From assembly GCA_030428835.1 (NCBI GenBank), contig JAUIEP010000004.1, positions 1-64,000 of the forward strand: a stretch of DNA of 64,000 nt. The letters run 5' to 3'. This document shows positions 8,212 through 17,056 of this stretch, piece by piece (the stretch's first letter is position 1; the number at the start of each line of letters is the position of its first letter). This stretch comes from Gammaproteobacteria bacterium. Its GTDB lineage: Bacteria > Pseudomonadota > Gammaproteobacteria > Pseudomonadales > Halieaceae. The notes under the pieces were generated by a model that was given only the letters and a program-made list of their open reading frames with translations, had not been told where the DNA came from and did not search any database. Both the position numbers and the translations under genes were made by a program.

Positions 8212-8883
8212 TTAAAGCCCCGACTCCTCCCGCAACTTCGCCAACTGCCGCAACTGTTCCTCGGTCGACAGTGACGCCGGCGGGTCCCGTTCCAGCGCTG
8301 CCGGTTCCGGTATCTCTAGCACCTCACCGCGCAACACCCGCGCGCAGTAGTCCTCGTAGTGCCGCCGGAACACCGGCCAGGTGACGGACTCCGGGTTGTT
8401 GGCCAGGAAGAACCAGTCGCTGTCGCGGCCGGCGAGATAGACCGCCGCATGGCTCCAGGCCTGCGCCGAGCGCGGGGAGCGGGCCGCGCAGGCCTCCCGG
8501 TACGCCTCCCGCGCGGGCGGCAGCCCGAAGTCCGCGGTAGCGTCGCGGCAGCAGTCGAGCATGCGGTGCAGCGTGGGCAGGTACTCGCTCGTCTCTACCG
8601 CCCGTTTGGCGCCGCGCAGTATTTGCTCCGCGGAAAAGTCGGCCAGGGACTGCAGCCAGAGGGTCTTGATCTGGTTGAGCTGCTCGTCGTCCGGAAAGGC
8701 CGCGTAATACTGGTTGTGGTAGTTCAGGCGGAACAGCGAGAAGACCTGGTTGATCGTCTCCTTGCGCTTTTGCAGGCTGGGCTGCGCGGCGGGCTCAGGC
8801 GCCCCAGGATGTGTCGGTGAGGTCTTCGTGCAGGCTTCGATCTCGCGTGCTGCGTCGTTTACGAGCTCCCTGGTCTCCTTCAT
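8212..8883 (-). CDS. Replication protein P-like (lambda P-type helicase loader)
   Basis: A 223-residue protein resembling the lambda P family, whose members bring DnaB to DNA. It has a variable N-terminus, then VFSLFRLNYHNQYYAAFPDD and LQSLADFSAEQILRGAKRA. A middle region, YLPTLHRMLDCCRDAT, and a C-terminal WPVFRRHYEDYCARVLRGE follow. The likely ATG lies 89 bases inside the end of the upstream DnaT-like gene, in another frame, so the two are probably coupled. No Walker motifs are present, so it would act as an adaptor, not an ATPase. Assignment is from motif resemblance and from the DnaT-like partner. Chromosomal copies may serve replication restart in place of DnaC. Confidence 0.6.
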   Translation of the reverse strand: MKETRELVNDAAREIEACTKTSPTHPGAPEPAAQPSLQKRKETINQVFSLFRLNYHNQYYAAFPDDEQLNQIKTLWLQSLADFSAEQILRGAKRAVETSEYLPTLHRMLDCCRDATADFGLPPAREAYREACAARSPRSAQAWSHAAVYLAGRDSDWFFLANNPESVTWPVFRRHYEDYCARVLRGEVLEIPEPAALERDPPASLSTEEQLRQLAKLREESGL

Positions 8884-9919
8884 GGCTGTCGTCCGCCCGG
8901 TCTAGTTGGTGCCGCTTGGCCCAGTGGTACTTCACGTGTTGCAGGAACTTGCTGTTCCAGGAGGTTTTCACCTGGTTGCTGTCGCGCCAGTATACGATGA
9001 ATTCCGGCAGCAGTGAGCGGGCGAAATCCGCGTCGATGTGCGACAGCGACAGGATATCAAAGACATCCGCCGCCGGTTGCCAGTCGTCGGTCATGCGCGA
9101 GGGCGCGGTGCTGTGGCGCAGGCTTTCGGAGAAGCGGGCCCACTGGAGGCGGATGTGCTGGATGAACTTCGAGTTCAGCTCCTTCGGCGCCGCGCCGCGC
9201 TCGCGCCAGTACAGTACGAACTCGGGGATGGCCTCCTCGATGAAGTCCCGCGGGATCTCGGCGCGGGTCATGATCTCCATCGCGTCCGCGCTGGGACGCC
9301 AGGTATTGTCCAGCGTCGTGGGTTCCGGGCTCTGGAAGGCCTCCGCCTGGTGCTGCTGTTCACGGCGCCAGCAGGTAATGACGTGCTGGCGGAACTTGTT
9401 CTCCCAGGCGTGGCTGGTTTCGCCGCGCTCGCGCCAGTAAAAGATGAAATCCTCCAGTTGGTCCAGCGCGAACTGCCGCGGTATGTTGTGGTTGAGTGCC
9501 AGCAGTTGCAGCAGGTCCTCCCCCGGCGCCCAGTGCACCGGCAGCGGCGCCGCGCTGCGCCGGGTGGGCACCGCGGGTTCCGGCGCGGTCTTGGCGGGGC
9601 GTGCCTCGACGGGCTGGTTGAGTGCGAACACCAGTTCGCCGCCGCGCGTCAGCGGGGGGGATTCGATCAGGATGACGCCCTTGTCGGCCAGCGCCCGGCT
9701 CACCCGCTGCAGGTCCTCGCGTGTGAAGAACGGCAGGTTGCGCTCCAGTGCCTCGCGCGCCACCGACAGCCAGGCGTGGCCGTTGCGCACCTCGGTGGTG
9801 CCGTGTTCCAGGCACTCCTGCAGGTGCTGCAGCAGTATCGCCTCCTCGAGTCCGATCGTGGCCGCGAGGCCCGGCGAAAAAACGAGCTGGCGCTCGGGAA
9901 TCAGGGAGGAGTTGGACAT
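8795..9919 (-). CDS. DnaT-like protein with three tandem DnaT DNA-binding domains
   Basis: This 374-residue protein has an N-terminal winged-helix-like segment (residues 8-100). Three repeats of the DnaT C-terminal single-stranded-DNA-binding domain follow, at about 128-186, 206-264 and 279-335. Each repeat has the pattern W-x-P ... F-I/V-x-Y-W-R-E/D ... W/L-N-S-K-F-x-Q-H-V/I ... W; the second repeat, for example, contains IPEFVLYWRERG and SKFIQHIRLQWA. E. coli DnaT has one such domain and helps assemble the PriA-dependent restart primosome. The gene overlaps the lambda-P-like gene and lies opposite radA, another recombination/restart gene. Triplication could let one chain coat more DNA. Confidence 0.8.
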   Translation of the reverse strand: MSNSSLIPERQLVFSPGLAATIGLEEAILLQHLQECLEHGTTEVRNGHAWLSVAREALERNLPFFTREDLQRVSRALADKGVILIESPPLTRGGELVFALNQPVEARPAKTAPEPAVPTRRSAAPLPVHWAPGEDLLQLLALNHNIPRQFALDQLEDFIFYWRERGETSHAWENKFRQHVITCWRREQQHQAEAFQSPEPTTLDNTWRPSADAMEIMTRAEIPRDFIEEAIPEFVLYWRERGAAPKELNSKFIQHIRLQWARFSESLRHSTAPSRMTDDWQPAADVFDILSLSHIDADFARSLLPEFIVYWRDSNQVKTSWNSKFLQHVKYHWAKRHQLDRADDSHEGDQGARKRRSTRDRSLHEDLTDTSWGA

Positions 9920-10055
9920 GCTGCTGCCGGACTGCGATGGAAGTCTGGTAGCATAACCGATTCATCCGGCGGACGCCTGCCGCGCCGCGTAATTCCCGGC
10001 GCCGGGTCCTCTTCCCAAACCCCGGGGCAATACGCAGGCACAATACTCGAGCACT

Positions 10056-11438
10056 ATGGCGAAACAGAAAACAGCCTTTGTTTGCAATGACTGCGGTGCC
10101 GACTACGTGAAGTGGCAGGGCCAGTGCAGCGACTGCGGCGCCTGGAATACCCTCGTCGAAATCAAGTTGGGGCCGTCCCGGCCCGCTACCCGGGGCGCGG
10201 CGAAGGTGAGCGGCGACCGGGCGGGCTTCGCGGGCAGTCTGGGCGGCGCGCGTGTGCTGTCCGACATCGACCTTGCCGAACTGCCGCGGTTCTCCAGTGG
10301 CGCGCGGGAATTCGACCGCGTGCTGGGCGGCGGTCTCGTACCCGGCTCCGCCATCCTCATCGGTGGCAACCCGGGCGCCGGCAAGAGCACCCTGCTGCTG
10401 CAGACGATGTGTCACCTGGCGCAGCAACAGGAGGCGCTCTATATCACCGGCGAGGAGTCCCTGCAGCAGGTCGCCATGCGCGCACGCCGGCTGGCGCTGC
10501 CCACCGACAGGCTGCGGCTGATGGCCGAGACCGACGTGGAGTCCATCGTCGCCGCCATCGAGGAGTTCAAGCCGAAGGTGCTGGTCGTGGACTCCATCCA
10601 GGTCGTGCACACCCACGAGCTGACCTCCGCCCCGGGCAGCGTGTCCCAGGTGCGCGAGTGCGCCGCCTACCTGATCCGCCACGCCAAGCAGACCGGGACC
10701 GTGCTCTTTCTCGTGGGGCACGTGACCAAGGACGGTTCCCTCGCGGGTCCCAAGGTGCTGGAGCACATGATCGACTGCTCGATCCTGCTGGAGGGTACGG
10801 ACGACTCGCGCTTTCGCACGCTGCGCGGGCAGAAGAACCGTTTCGGGGCCGTCAACGAGCTCGGCGTGTTCGCGATGACCGAACAGGGAATGAAAGAGGT
10901 CAAGAATCCCTCCGCGATCTTCCTTGACCGCTCCGGCGAACCCGCCTCCGGCAGCGCCGTGATGGCGGTGTGGGAGGGCACGCGGCCGCTGCTGGTGGAG
11001 ATACAGGCGCTGGTCGACGACAGCCAGCTCGGCAACCCGCGGCGCGTGGCGGTAGGCCTTGAGCAGAACCGGCTCGCCATGTTGCTGGCCGTGCTGCACC
11101 GCCACGGCGGCCTGCAGGTGGGCGACCAGGACGTCTTCGCCAACGTGGTGGGCGGCGTGAAGGTGCTGGAGACGAGCGCCGACCTCGCGCTGCTGTCTGC
11201 CATTGTCTCCAGTTTTCGCGACCGGCCGCTGCCCCGGGACCTCGTGATCTTCGGTGAGGTGGGGCTGTCCGGCGAGATCAGGCCCGTGCCCAGCGGCCAG
11301 GAGCGCCTCGCCGAAGCGGCGAAGCACGGCTTCCGCCGCGCGATCATCCCGCGGGGTAACGCACCGCGGGAGGCGATACCCGGCATGGAGGTGCGCGCGG
11401 TGCAGCGCCTGCAGGAAGCGCTGGCCGCCCTCGACTGA
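10056..11438 (+). CDS. radA: DNA repair protein RadA
   Basis: A RecA-like ATPase that promotes branch migration during recombinational repair. The 460 residues match the E. coli length. A four-cysteine zinc finger is at C10/C13/C24/C27, and Walker A is GGNPGAGKST at residues 103-112. The RadA-specific KNRFG motif is at 260-264, and the C-terminus is the Lon-protease-like domain (GEVGLSGEIRPVPSGQERL). The start is supported by the zinc-finger spacing; the ribosome-binding site is weak. It is divergent from the DnaT-like gene across a 136-bp spacer. Confidence 0.97.
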   Translation: MAKQKTAFVCNDCGADYVKWQGQCSDCGAWNTLVEIKLGPSRPATRGAAKVSGDRAGFAGSLGGARVLSDIDLAELPRFSSGAREFDRVLGGGLVPGSAILIGGNPGAGKSTLLLQTMCHLAQQQEALYITGEESLQQVAMRARRLALPTDRLRLMAETDVESIVAAIEEFKPKVLVVDSIQVVHTHELTSAPGSVSQVRECAAYLIRHAKQTGTVLFLVGHVTKDGSLAGPKVLEHMIDCSILLEGTDDSRFRTLRGQKNRFGAVNELGVFAMTEQGMKEVKNPSAIFLDRSGEPASGSAVMAVWEGTRPLLVEIQALVDDSQLGNPRRVAVGLEQNRLAMLLAVLHRHGGLQVGDQDVFANVVGGVKVLETSADLALLSAIVSSFRDRPLPRDLVIFGEVGLSGEIRPVPSGQERLAEAAKHGFRRAIIPRGNAPREAIPGMEVRAVQRLQEALAALD

Positions 11439-11444
11439 GCGCAC

Positions 11445-11473
11445 TTGGCGCGGACTCCCGATAACTCTATGCT
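11445..11473 (+). promoter_or_regulatory. Candidate promoter for the lipoprotein gene
   Basis: TTGGCG (11445-11450) and TATGCT (11468-11473) are 17 bases apart, directly after the radA stop. This would give a short leader before the gene at 11522. Each hexamer is a moderate match to sigma-70. Confidence 0.45.
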
Positions 11474-11521
11474 GTTAGCCCGGCACGACTGCCGAGGGGT
11501 AAACGACGACAAGGAGTTGCC

Positions 11522-12262
11522 ATGACGCGCCCAATCCCACTCATCCTCCTGGCCGCCTGCGGCGCCTTGCTGCTCGGCTGCGGCGAGCAGGAACCCGCCG
11601 CGCCCGCGCCTGGCGAGCCCGTCGTCGTGGACACCGGGGAGCCGCTGGAGGCCGCCGAGCTCACCATCACCGAGTTCAGGGATGGTGCAAGGCGCGCGCA
11701 GGCGGAGTCCGACCTCGACCCCTGCACCCTGTTGAGCGACGAGGTCATCCGCGGGCAGTTCGAGTCGGCGGCCGGCGCGACCATCAATCGCCGCCCGTCC
11801 GACTATTCGATGCACCCGATGTGTGTGATGAGCTGGCGCAAGCCCGATGCGGACGAAATCGAAGCCCGCACCGCCGCGGCCATGAACGACTACCTGCAGC
11901 GCAAAATGCGTGGCGAGCAGGTCAAGATGCCGTCCTTCGCCACGGAGAACGAGGTGACCCTGACCCTGTTCCAGCCCCTGTTCGATGACACGGCGGCGGC
12001 GATCGCGAGCTTCGACCAGGCGATGTCGGTCCTGCAGCGCGGCGTGAAGGGCAATTCCGGCGGCGTGGAAGTCAGTTTCCAGTCCGACGTCACGCCGGTT
12101 CAGGGAGTGGGCGACAAGGCCTCGTGGGCGGTCGGCATGCGCCAGTTCAGCGTCGTGCAGGGGCGGCGTATCTACTACATCACCGTCAACACCGGCGCCC
12201 GGCCGAGTGCCGAGGAAGCCCGCGCGCTGGCGCTGGCGAAAGCGGTGGGGGAGTTGTTGTAG
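11522..12262 (+). CDS. Lipoprotein of unknown function
   Basis: A 246-residue protein whose first 20 residues form a lipoprotein signal (PLILLAACGALLLGC, lipobox LLGC with the modified Cys at 20). Gly at +2 suggests sorting to the outer membrane. After a Pro/Ala/Glu-rich linker comes a single soluble domain containing DLDPCTLLSDEVIRGQF and MHPMCVMSWRKPD, whose two cysteines could pair. It ends in PSAEEARALALAKAVGELL. The DPCTLLS...VR/I pattern recalls bacterial lipoproteins of the DUF3558 type, but that link is weak. AAGGAG stands 6 bases before the ATG. Function unknown. Confidence 0.75.
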   Translation: MTRPIPLILLAACGALLLGCGEQEPAAPAPGEPVVVDTGEPLEAAELTITEFRDGARRAQAESDLDPCTLLSDEVIRGQFESAAGATINRRPSDYSMHPMCVMSWRKPDADEIEARTAAAMNDYLQRKMRGEQVKMPSFATENEVTLTLFQPLFDDTAAAIASFDQAMSVLQRGVKGNSGGVEVSFQSDVTPVQGVGDKASWAVGMRQFSVVQGRRIYYITVNTGARPSAEEARALALAKAVGELL

Positions 12263-12268
12263 GCGCGC

Positions 12269-12631
12269 CTACTCGCTCAGCAGGCGCAGCTCTTCCTCGA
12301 GCAGGGTGATATCCATGTGCGCCTCCAGCACGGCGCGCAGGGCCGCGATATTGGCATCGTCCACGTGTTGCACCGAGAACCCGAGCCGGCCCGCCTCGAC
12401 GTGCTGCAGGTAGGCGTGCAGTTCGATTTCCCGGTCGTCTTCCAGCGCGATCATGAGGGTGAAAGGTTCGTTGTACTGGGCGTCCCACTCGGCCGGTTGG
12501 TCGGTCGCCACACCGTTGAGTGAGATATCGATCAGGTGCTGGTGCCAGACACTGCCGCCCTGGTGCACCTCCACCGGGAGGGCCAGTTCAACCCGCGTGA
12601 AGCGGCGCTTGTCGTTGTGCGCGTCGGCCAT
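12269..12631 (-). CDS. PilZ domain protein (c-di-GMP receptor)
   Basis: A 120-residue single PilZ domain. Both cyclic-di-GMP contact motifs are present: RRFTR (R9-x3-R13) and DISLNG (D35-x-S-x2-G40). The C-terminal helix is DITLLEEELRLL. The start at 12631 (MADAHNDKRRF) was chosen because the upstream in-frame extension is not PilZ-like; AGCAGGTC precedes this ATG. Its stop is close to the convergent lipoprotein gene. A GGDEF enzyme elsewhere in the window (49394-50593) could make its ligand; the downstream target is unknown. Confidence 0.85.
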   Translation of the reverse strand: MADAHNDKRRFTRVELALPVEVHQGGSVWHQHLIDISLNGVATDQPAEWDAQYNEPFTLMIALEDDREIELHAYLQHVEAGRLGFSVQHVDDANIAALRAVLEAHMDITLLEEELRLLSE

Positions 12632-12733
12632 GACCTGCTTTGTCCCCTTGCGGCACCGCTTGAATTCGTGCAGACGTGCCTTTGCTATAGCGGCAACTAT
12701 AACCCCCGCCAGCACCTATTGCGAGGGCCTTGC

Positions 12734-13567
12734 TCACGCTTTGCGCCCGGCGCGCTGGGGCCGGATAACGCCCTCCTGGGCGACCGTCGCGAACAGCTCC
12801 CCGGCACAGGTGAACGCGTTGGCGACGGACAGCGCGCGGCCATGGGAGGTGCTCGGTGACGCGCCGTGCAGCAGCAGCCAGTCGTTGATATCGACCGCGC
12901 GATGAAACCAGATCGTGTGGTTCATCGTGGCCACGAACACGTCCGCGGCCTCCCAGTCGAGGTCGTGCGGTTGCATCGCCGACTGCAGGATGGTGGCGTC
13001 CGAGAGAAAGGCGAAGCCCATCTGGTGCGCCAGTTCGCCCACCGCTACCGGTTCGCGCGGGCGCGCCCAGATCGCGGCCACCGGTTCGCGGCCGGGGTTG
13101 TTCGAGGCGCAGTCCAGTATGAGGTAGGGAAAGTCGCCCGCCGGCGAGGCGAAGGGTATGTAGTTGGCGGGATCCGCGGCGAGCGCCTCCACCGCGGGCA
13201 CGGGCGGCATGGGGAGCTGGTGGTCATAGCCCCCGGCGGCGTTCTGGAACGACAACGTGGCCAGCAACAGGTCCCGGCCCTGCTGGCTCACGCGTACGAG
13301 TCTCTGGCAGGTGTTCCTGCCGTCGCGCAGCCGGGTCACCGCCATGTCCAGCGGCGCGTTCGCATCGCCGAAGGCGACGAAGGTCGTCTGCAGGTAGTGC
13401 GCCGGCTGCGGCGCCGGCAACGTGGCCGCCGCCACACTCAGCACCTGCGCCATGAGCTGCCCGCCGTAGATGGCGCCGCCCGCCAGCGGCAGGGACAGCG
13501 CCTCGAACCGGTCCGGACCCACCTGCCGCGGGCGCAGGACGTCCTCGAGCGTGCGTTCTTCAGTCAT
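12734..13567 (-). CDS. tesB: Acyl-CoA thioesterase II
   Basis: Hydrolyses medium- and long-chain acyl-CoA to free fatty acid and CoA. The 277-residue double-hotdog protein begins with LEDVLRPRQVGPDRFEA and GGAIYGGQLMAQVLSVA. Its second half has FAFLSDATIL (catalytic Asp), NHTIWFHR, DWLLLHGASPSTSHGRAL (Thr/Ser region) and VAQEGVIRP (Gln). This fits the Asp-Thr-Gln triad of TesB. It lies 19 bases after ettA on the same strand and is probably co-transcribed with it. Confidence 0.92.
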   Translation of the reverse strand: MTEERTLEDVLRPRQVGPDRFEALSLPLAGGAIYGGQLMAQVLSVAAATLPAPQPAHYLQTTFVAFGDANAPLDMAVTRLRDGRNTCQRLVRVSQQGRDLLLATLSFQNAAGGYDHQLPMPPVPAVEALAADPANYIPFASPAGDFPYLILDCASNNPGREPVAAIWARPREPVAVGELAHQMGFAFLSDATILQSAMQPHDLDWEAADVFVATMNHTIWFHRAVDINDWLLLHGASPSTSHGRALSVANAFTCAGELFATVAQEGVIRPQRAGRKA

Positions 13568-13586
13568 CGCCAGCGCGGTCCGCGGA

Positions 13587-15251
<1,665 letters not shown>

Positions 15252-15334
15252 GCCTGATCAAGGTCCCTTCTGGCTTAAAGGCGGCGGAGTTTAGCAGAAC
15301 CGGGGCGTGTTTTGGGACGCTGGTATTTCGCCCC

Positions 15335-15352
15335 CGGAGCATCTATGCTCCG
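15335..15352. promoter_or_regulatory. Short perfect hairpin in the ettA/Anbu spacer
   Basis: CGGAGCA-TCTA-TGCTCCG forms a 7-bp palindrome 40 bases before the Anbu start and 84 bases before ettA. No T-run follows, so it is not a terminator. It could be an operator or part of the Anbu 5' leader, and there is no clear Shine-Dalgarno before the Anbu ATG. Function not shown. Confidence 0.35.
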
Positions 15353-15391
15353 CTTGCCTGTGGCGTACCACCTGTTTCGACCAGCGACTCT

Positions 15392-16165
15392 ATGACTTAC
15401 TGTATTGGCATCAAGATAGACGAGGGTCTCGTCTTCTGCTCCGACTCTCGCACCAACGCGGGGGCCGACCGCGTTTCGACCTATAGCAAGCTGCACCGGT
15501 TTTCCATCCCCGGCGACCGCCAGCTCATCATGCTGACGGCGGGCAATCTCGCGACGAGCCAGGCCATCATCGCGCGCGTGGAGCGCGACCTGAAAGAGGA
15601 CGCTGAGAACAACATCCTGAAGGCGGGTTACGTCTCGGACGTTGCCGACTATATCGGCGAGCTCGGCGTGCAGGAGGTCAAGCGCTACAGCGAAGGCGGC
15701 CCCATCGCCGGATTCGACGCGCAGGTGACCTTCATTATCGGGGGGCAGATCAAGGGCCAGAGTCCGGAACTGTACATGGTCTACCCCGAGGGCAACCACA
15801 TCACGGTGTCCGACCAGTACCCCTTCCTGCAGATCGGCGAAACCAAGTACGGCAAACCCATACTGGACCGCATCATCCGCCCCGAGACCACCCACGAGAC
15901 GGCCATGCGCTGCGCGCTGGTGTCCATGGACTCCACCATGCGCAGTAATGCGACGGTCGGGCCGCCCATCGAGCTGTTGTACTACGCCGCTGACTCGCTG
16001 CAGGCGCCCGCCCTGTACGCGAAACTGGAAGAGATCGATCCCTACCTGGTGGAACTGCGCCAGGCCTGGGACGAGAACATCCGCCAGGCTTTCGACGACC
16101 TGCCGTCGTTGTCCTCGGTATTTGCCCGCGAGAAGACCCCCCCGCGCAGGAAGAAGAAGTCGTAG
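15392..16165 (+). CDS. Anbu, proteasome-ancestor (NTN-hydrolase) peptidase
   Basis: A 257-residue member of the bacterial proteasome-like Anbu/BPH family. It starts MTYCIGIKIDEGLVFCSDSR. Loss of Met1 would expose Thr2 as the N-terminal nucleophile, and SDSRTNAGADRVSTYSKLHR supplies the conserved Asp and Lys region of proteasomal beta subunits. The C-terminal half contains IIGGQIKGQSPELYMVYPEGN. Anbu proteins form open helical or ring assemblies and are repeatedly found beside the ATP-grasp/alpha-E/transglutaminase genes that lie convergently here (16175-25364). The natural substrate is unknown. No clear Shine-Dalgarno is seen. The gene ends 9 bases from the convergent transglutaminase stop. 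Confidence 0.9.
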   Translation: MTYCIGIKIDEGLVFCSDSRTNAGADRVSTYSKLHRFSIPGDRQLIMLTAGNLATSQAIIARVERDLKEDAENNILKAGYVSDVADYIGELGVQEVKRYSEGGPIAGFDAQVTFIIGGQIKGQSPELYMVYPEGNHITVSDQYPFLQIGETKYGKPILDRIIRPETTHETAMRCALVSMDSTMRSNATVGPPIELLYYAADSLQAPALYAKLEEIDPYLVELRQAWDENIRQAFDDLPSLSSVFAREKTPPRRKKKS

Positions 16166-16174
16166 TCGCCGCGG

Positions 16175-17056
16175 CTACGGCAGCCGCTCGACGTTCACCG
16201 CGACGTCGAGGCTGTGGCCGTCGCCGCCTCCCAGTACCGAGCCCTTGAGGGGCGTCACATCGGTGTAGTCCCGGCCCCAGGCCGTGGTGATGTGCTGCTC
16301 CAGCGCCATGAGGTTATTGGTCGGGTCGAAATCCGCCCAACCCTCCGTCGGGGAATAGGCGGAGAACCAGGCGTGGCTGGCATCGGCGCCGGTCAGCTTC
16401 TCCGTCCCGGGCGGCGGCGTCGTCTCGAGGTAGCCGCTGATGTAGCGCGCCGGGAAGCCCAGCGAGCGCAGGCAGCCGATAGCCAGGTGGGCAAAGTCCT
16501 GGCAGACGCCGCGGCGATGCTCCAGCACGGTTTCCAGGGGTGTCGCCACCTCGGTGAAGCGGGGGTCATAGGTAAAGTCCGCGAATATCCGCGTGGTCAG
16601 GTCGCGCACGCAGGAGAAGAACGGCCTGTCTTCCTGGAAGGACGGCGCCGCGTACTCGGCGAGCCGGGTGTCGCGGCGCACCATGGGTGAATTCAGCAGG
16701 AACTCGCGCGCCCGCACGTTCTCCGCCACGCTGACGTCCGGCAACAGCGCGCGGACATCGGCGCAGGTCGCGCCGAAGTCCAGCGCGAGGCTCTGGCGTT
16801 GCCCCGTGACCTCCACGTCGCTCTGTGCCGTGACCTCCAGCACCGTATGCTGCGCCTGCACCGTGAAATGGTAGGTGGAGTTACCGAAATAGTCGTAGCG
16901 CTGGGTACCGACCACGGGCGCCGGGTCCACGTTGATCACAGCACTGTTGCAGCGCTGGAAGGAGGTGTTGCGCGGCAGCAGGTGCGCGAGGCTCACACAC
17001 TGGTCGACCGGCGCGGAATAGCGGTAGCGCGTGGTGTGGCTGACGCGGTAGATCAC
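16175..17056 (-). CDS. Transglutaminase-like cysteine peptidase/transferase
   Basis: A 293-residue protein with the bacterial transglutaminase N-terminal domain (VIYRVSHTTRYRYSAPV, SLAHLLPRNT) and a transglutaminase core. The catalytic triad is complete: Cys in HRRGVCQDFAH, His in GADASHAWFSAY and Asp in WADFDPTNN. The start is the GTG at 17056, whose bases overlap the stop of the upstream gene (GTGA), with AAGGAGG at the right spacing; a longer in-frame reading to 17083 is less likely. It is last in a five-gene operon. Such proteins are predicted to hydrolyse or transfer peptide/amide bonds made by neighbouring ATP-grasp ligases. Substrate unknown. Confidence 0.88.
   Translation of the reverse strand: MIYRVSHTTRYRYSAPVDQCVSLAHLLPRNTSFQRCNSAVINVDPAPVVGTQRYDYFGNSTYHFTVQAQHTVLEVTAQSDVEVTGQRQSLALDFGATCADVRALLPDVSVAENVRAREFLLNSPMVRRDTRLAEYAAPSFQEDRPFFSCVRDLTTRIFADFTYDPRFTEVATPLETVLEHRRGVCQDFAHLAIGCLRSLGFPARYISGYLETTPPPGTEKLTGADASHAWFSAYSPTEGWADFDPTNNLMALEQHITTAWGRDYTDVTPLKGSVLGGGDGHSLDVAVNVERLP

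Noticed and set aside
9360-11444. Minus-strand open frame of 694 codons running antisense to radA and into the DnaT-like gene region
   Set aside because: It shows no recognisable domain, and radA and the DnaT-like protein explain both halves with strong motifs.
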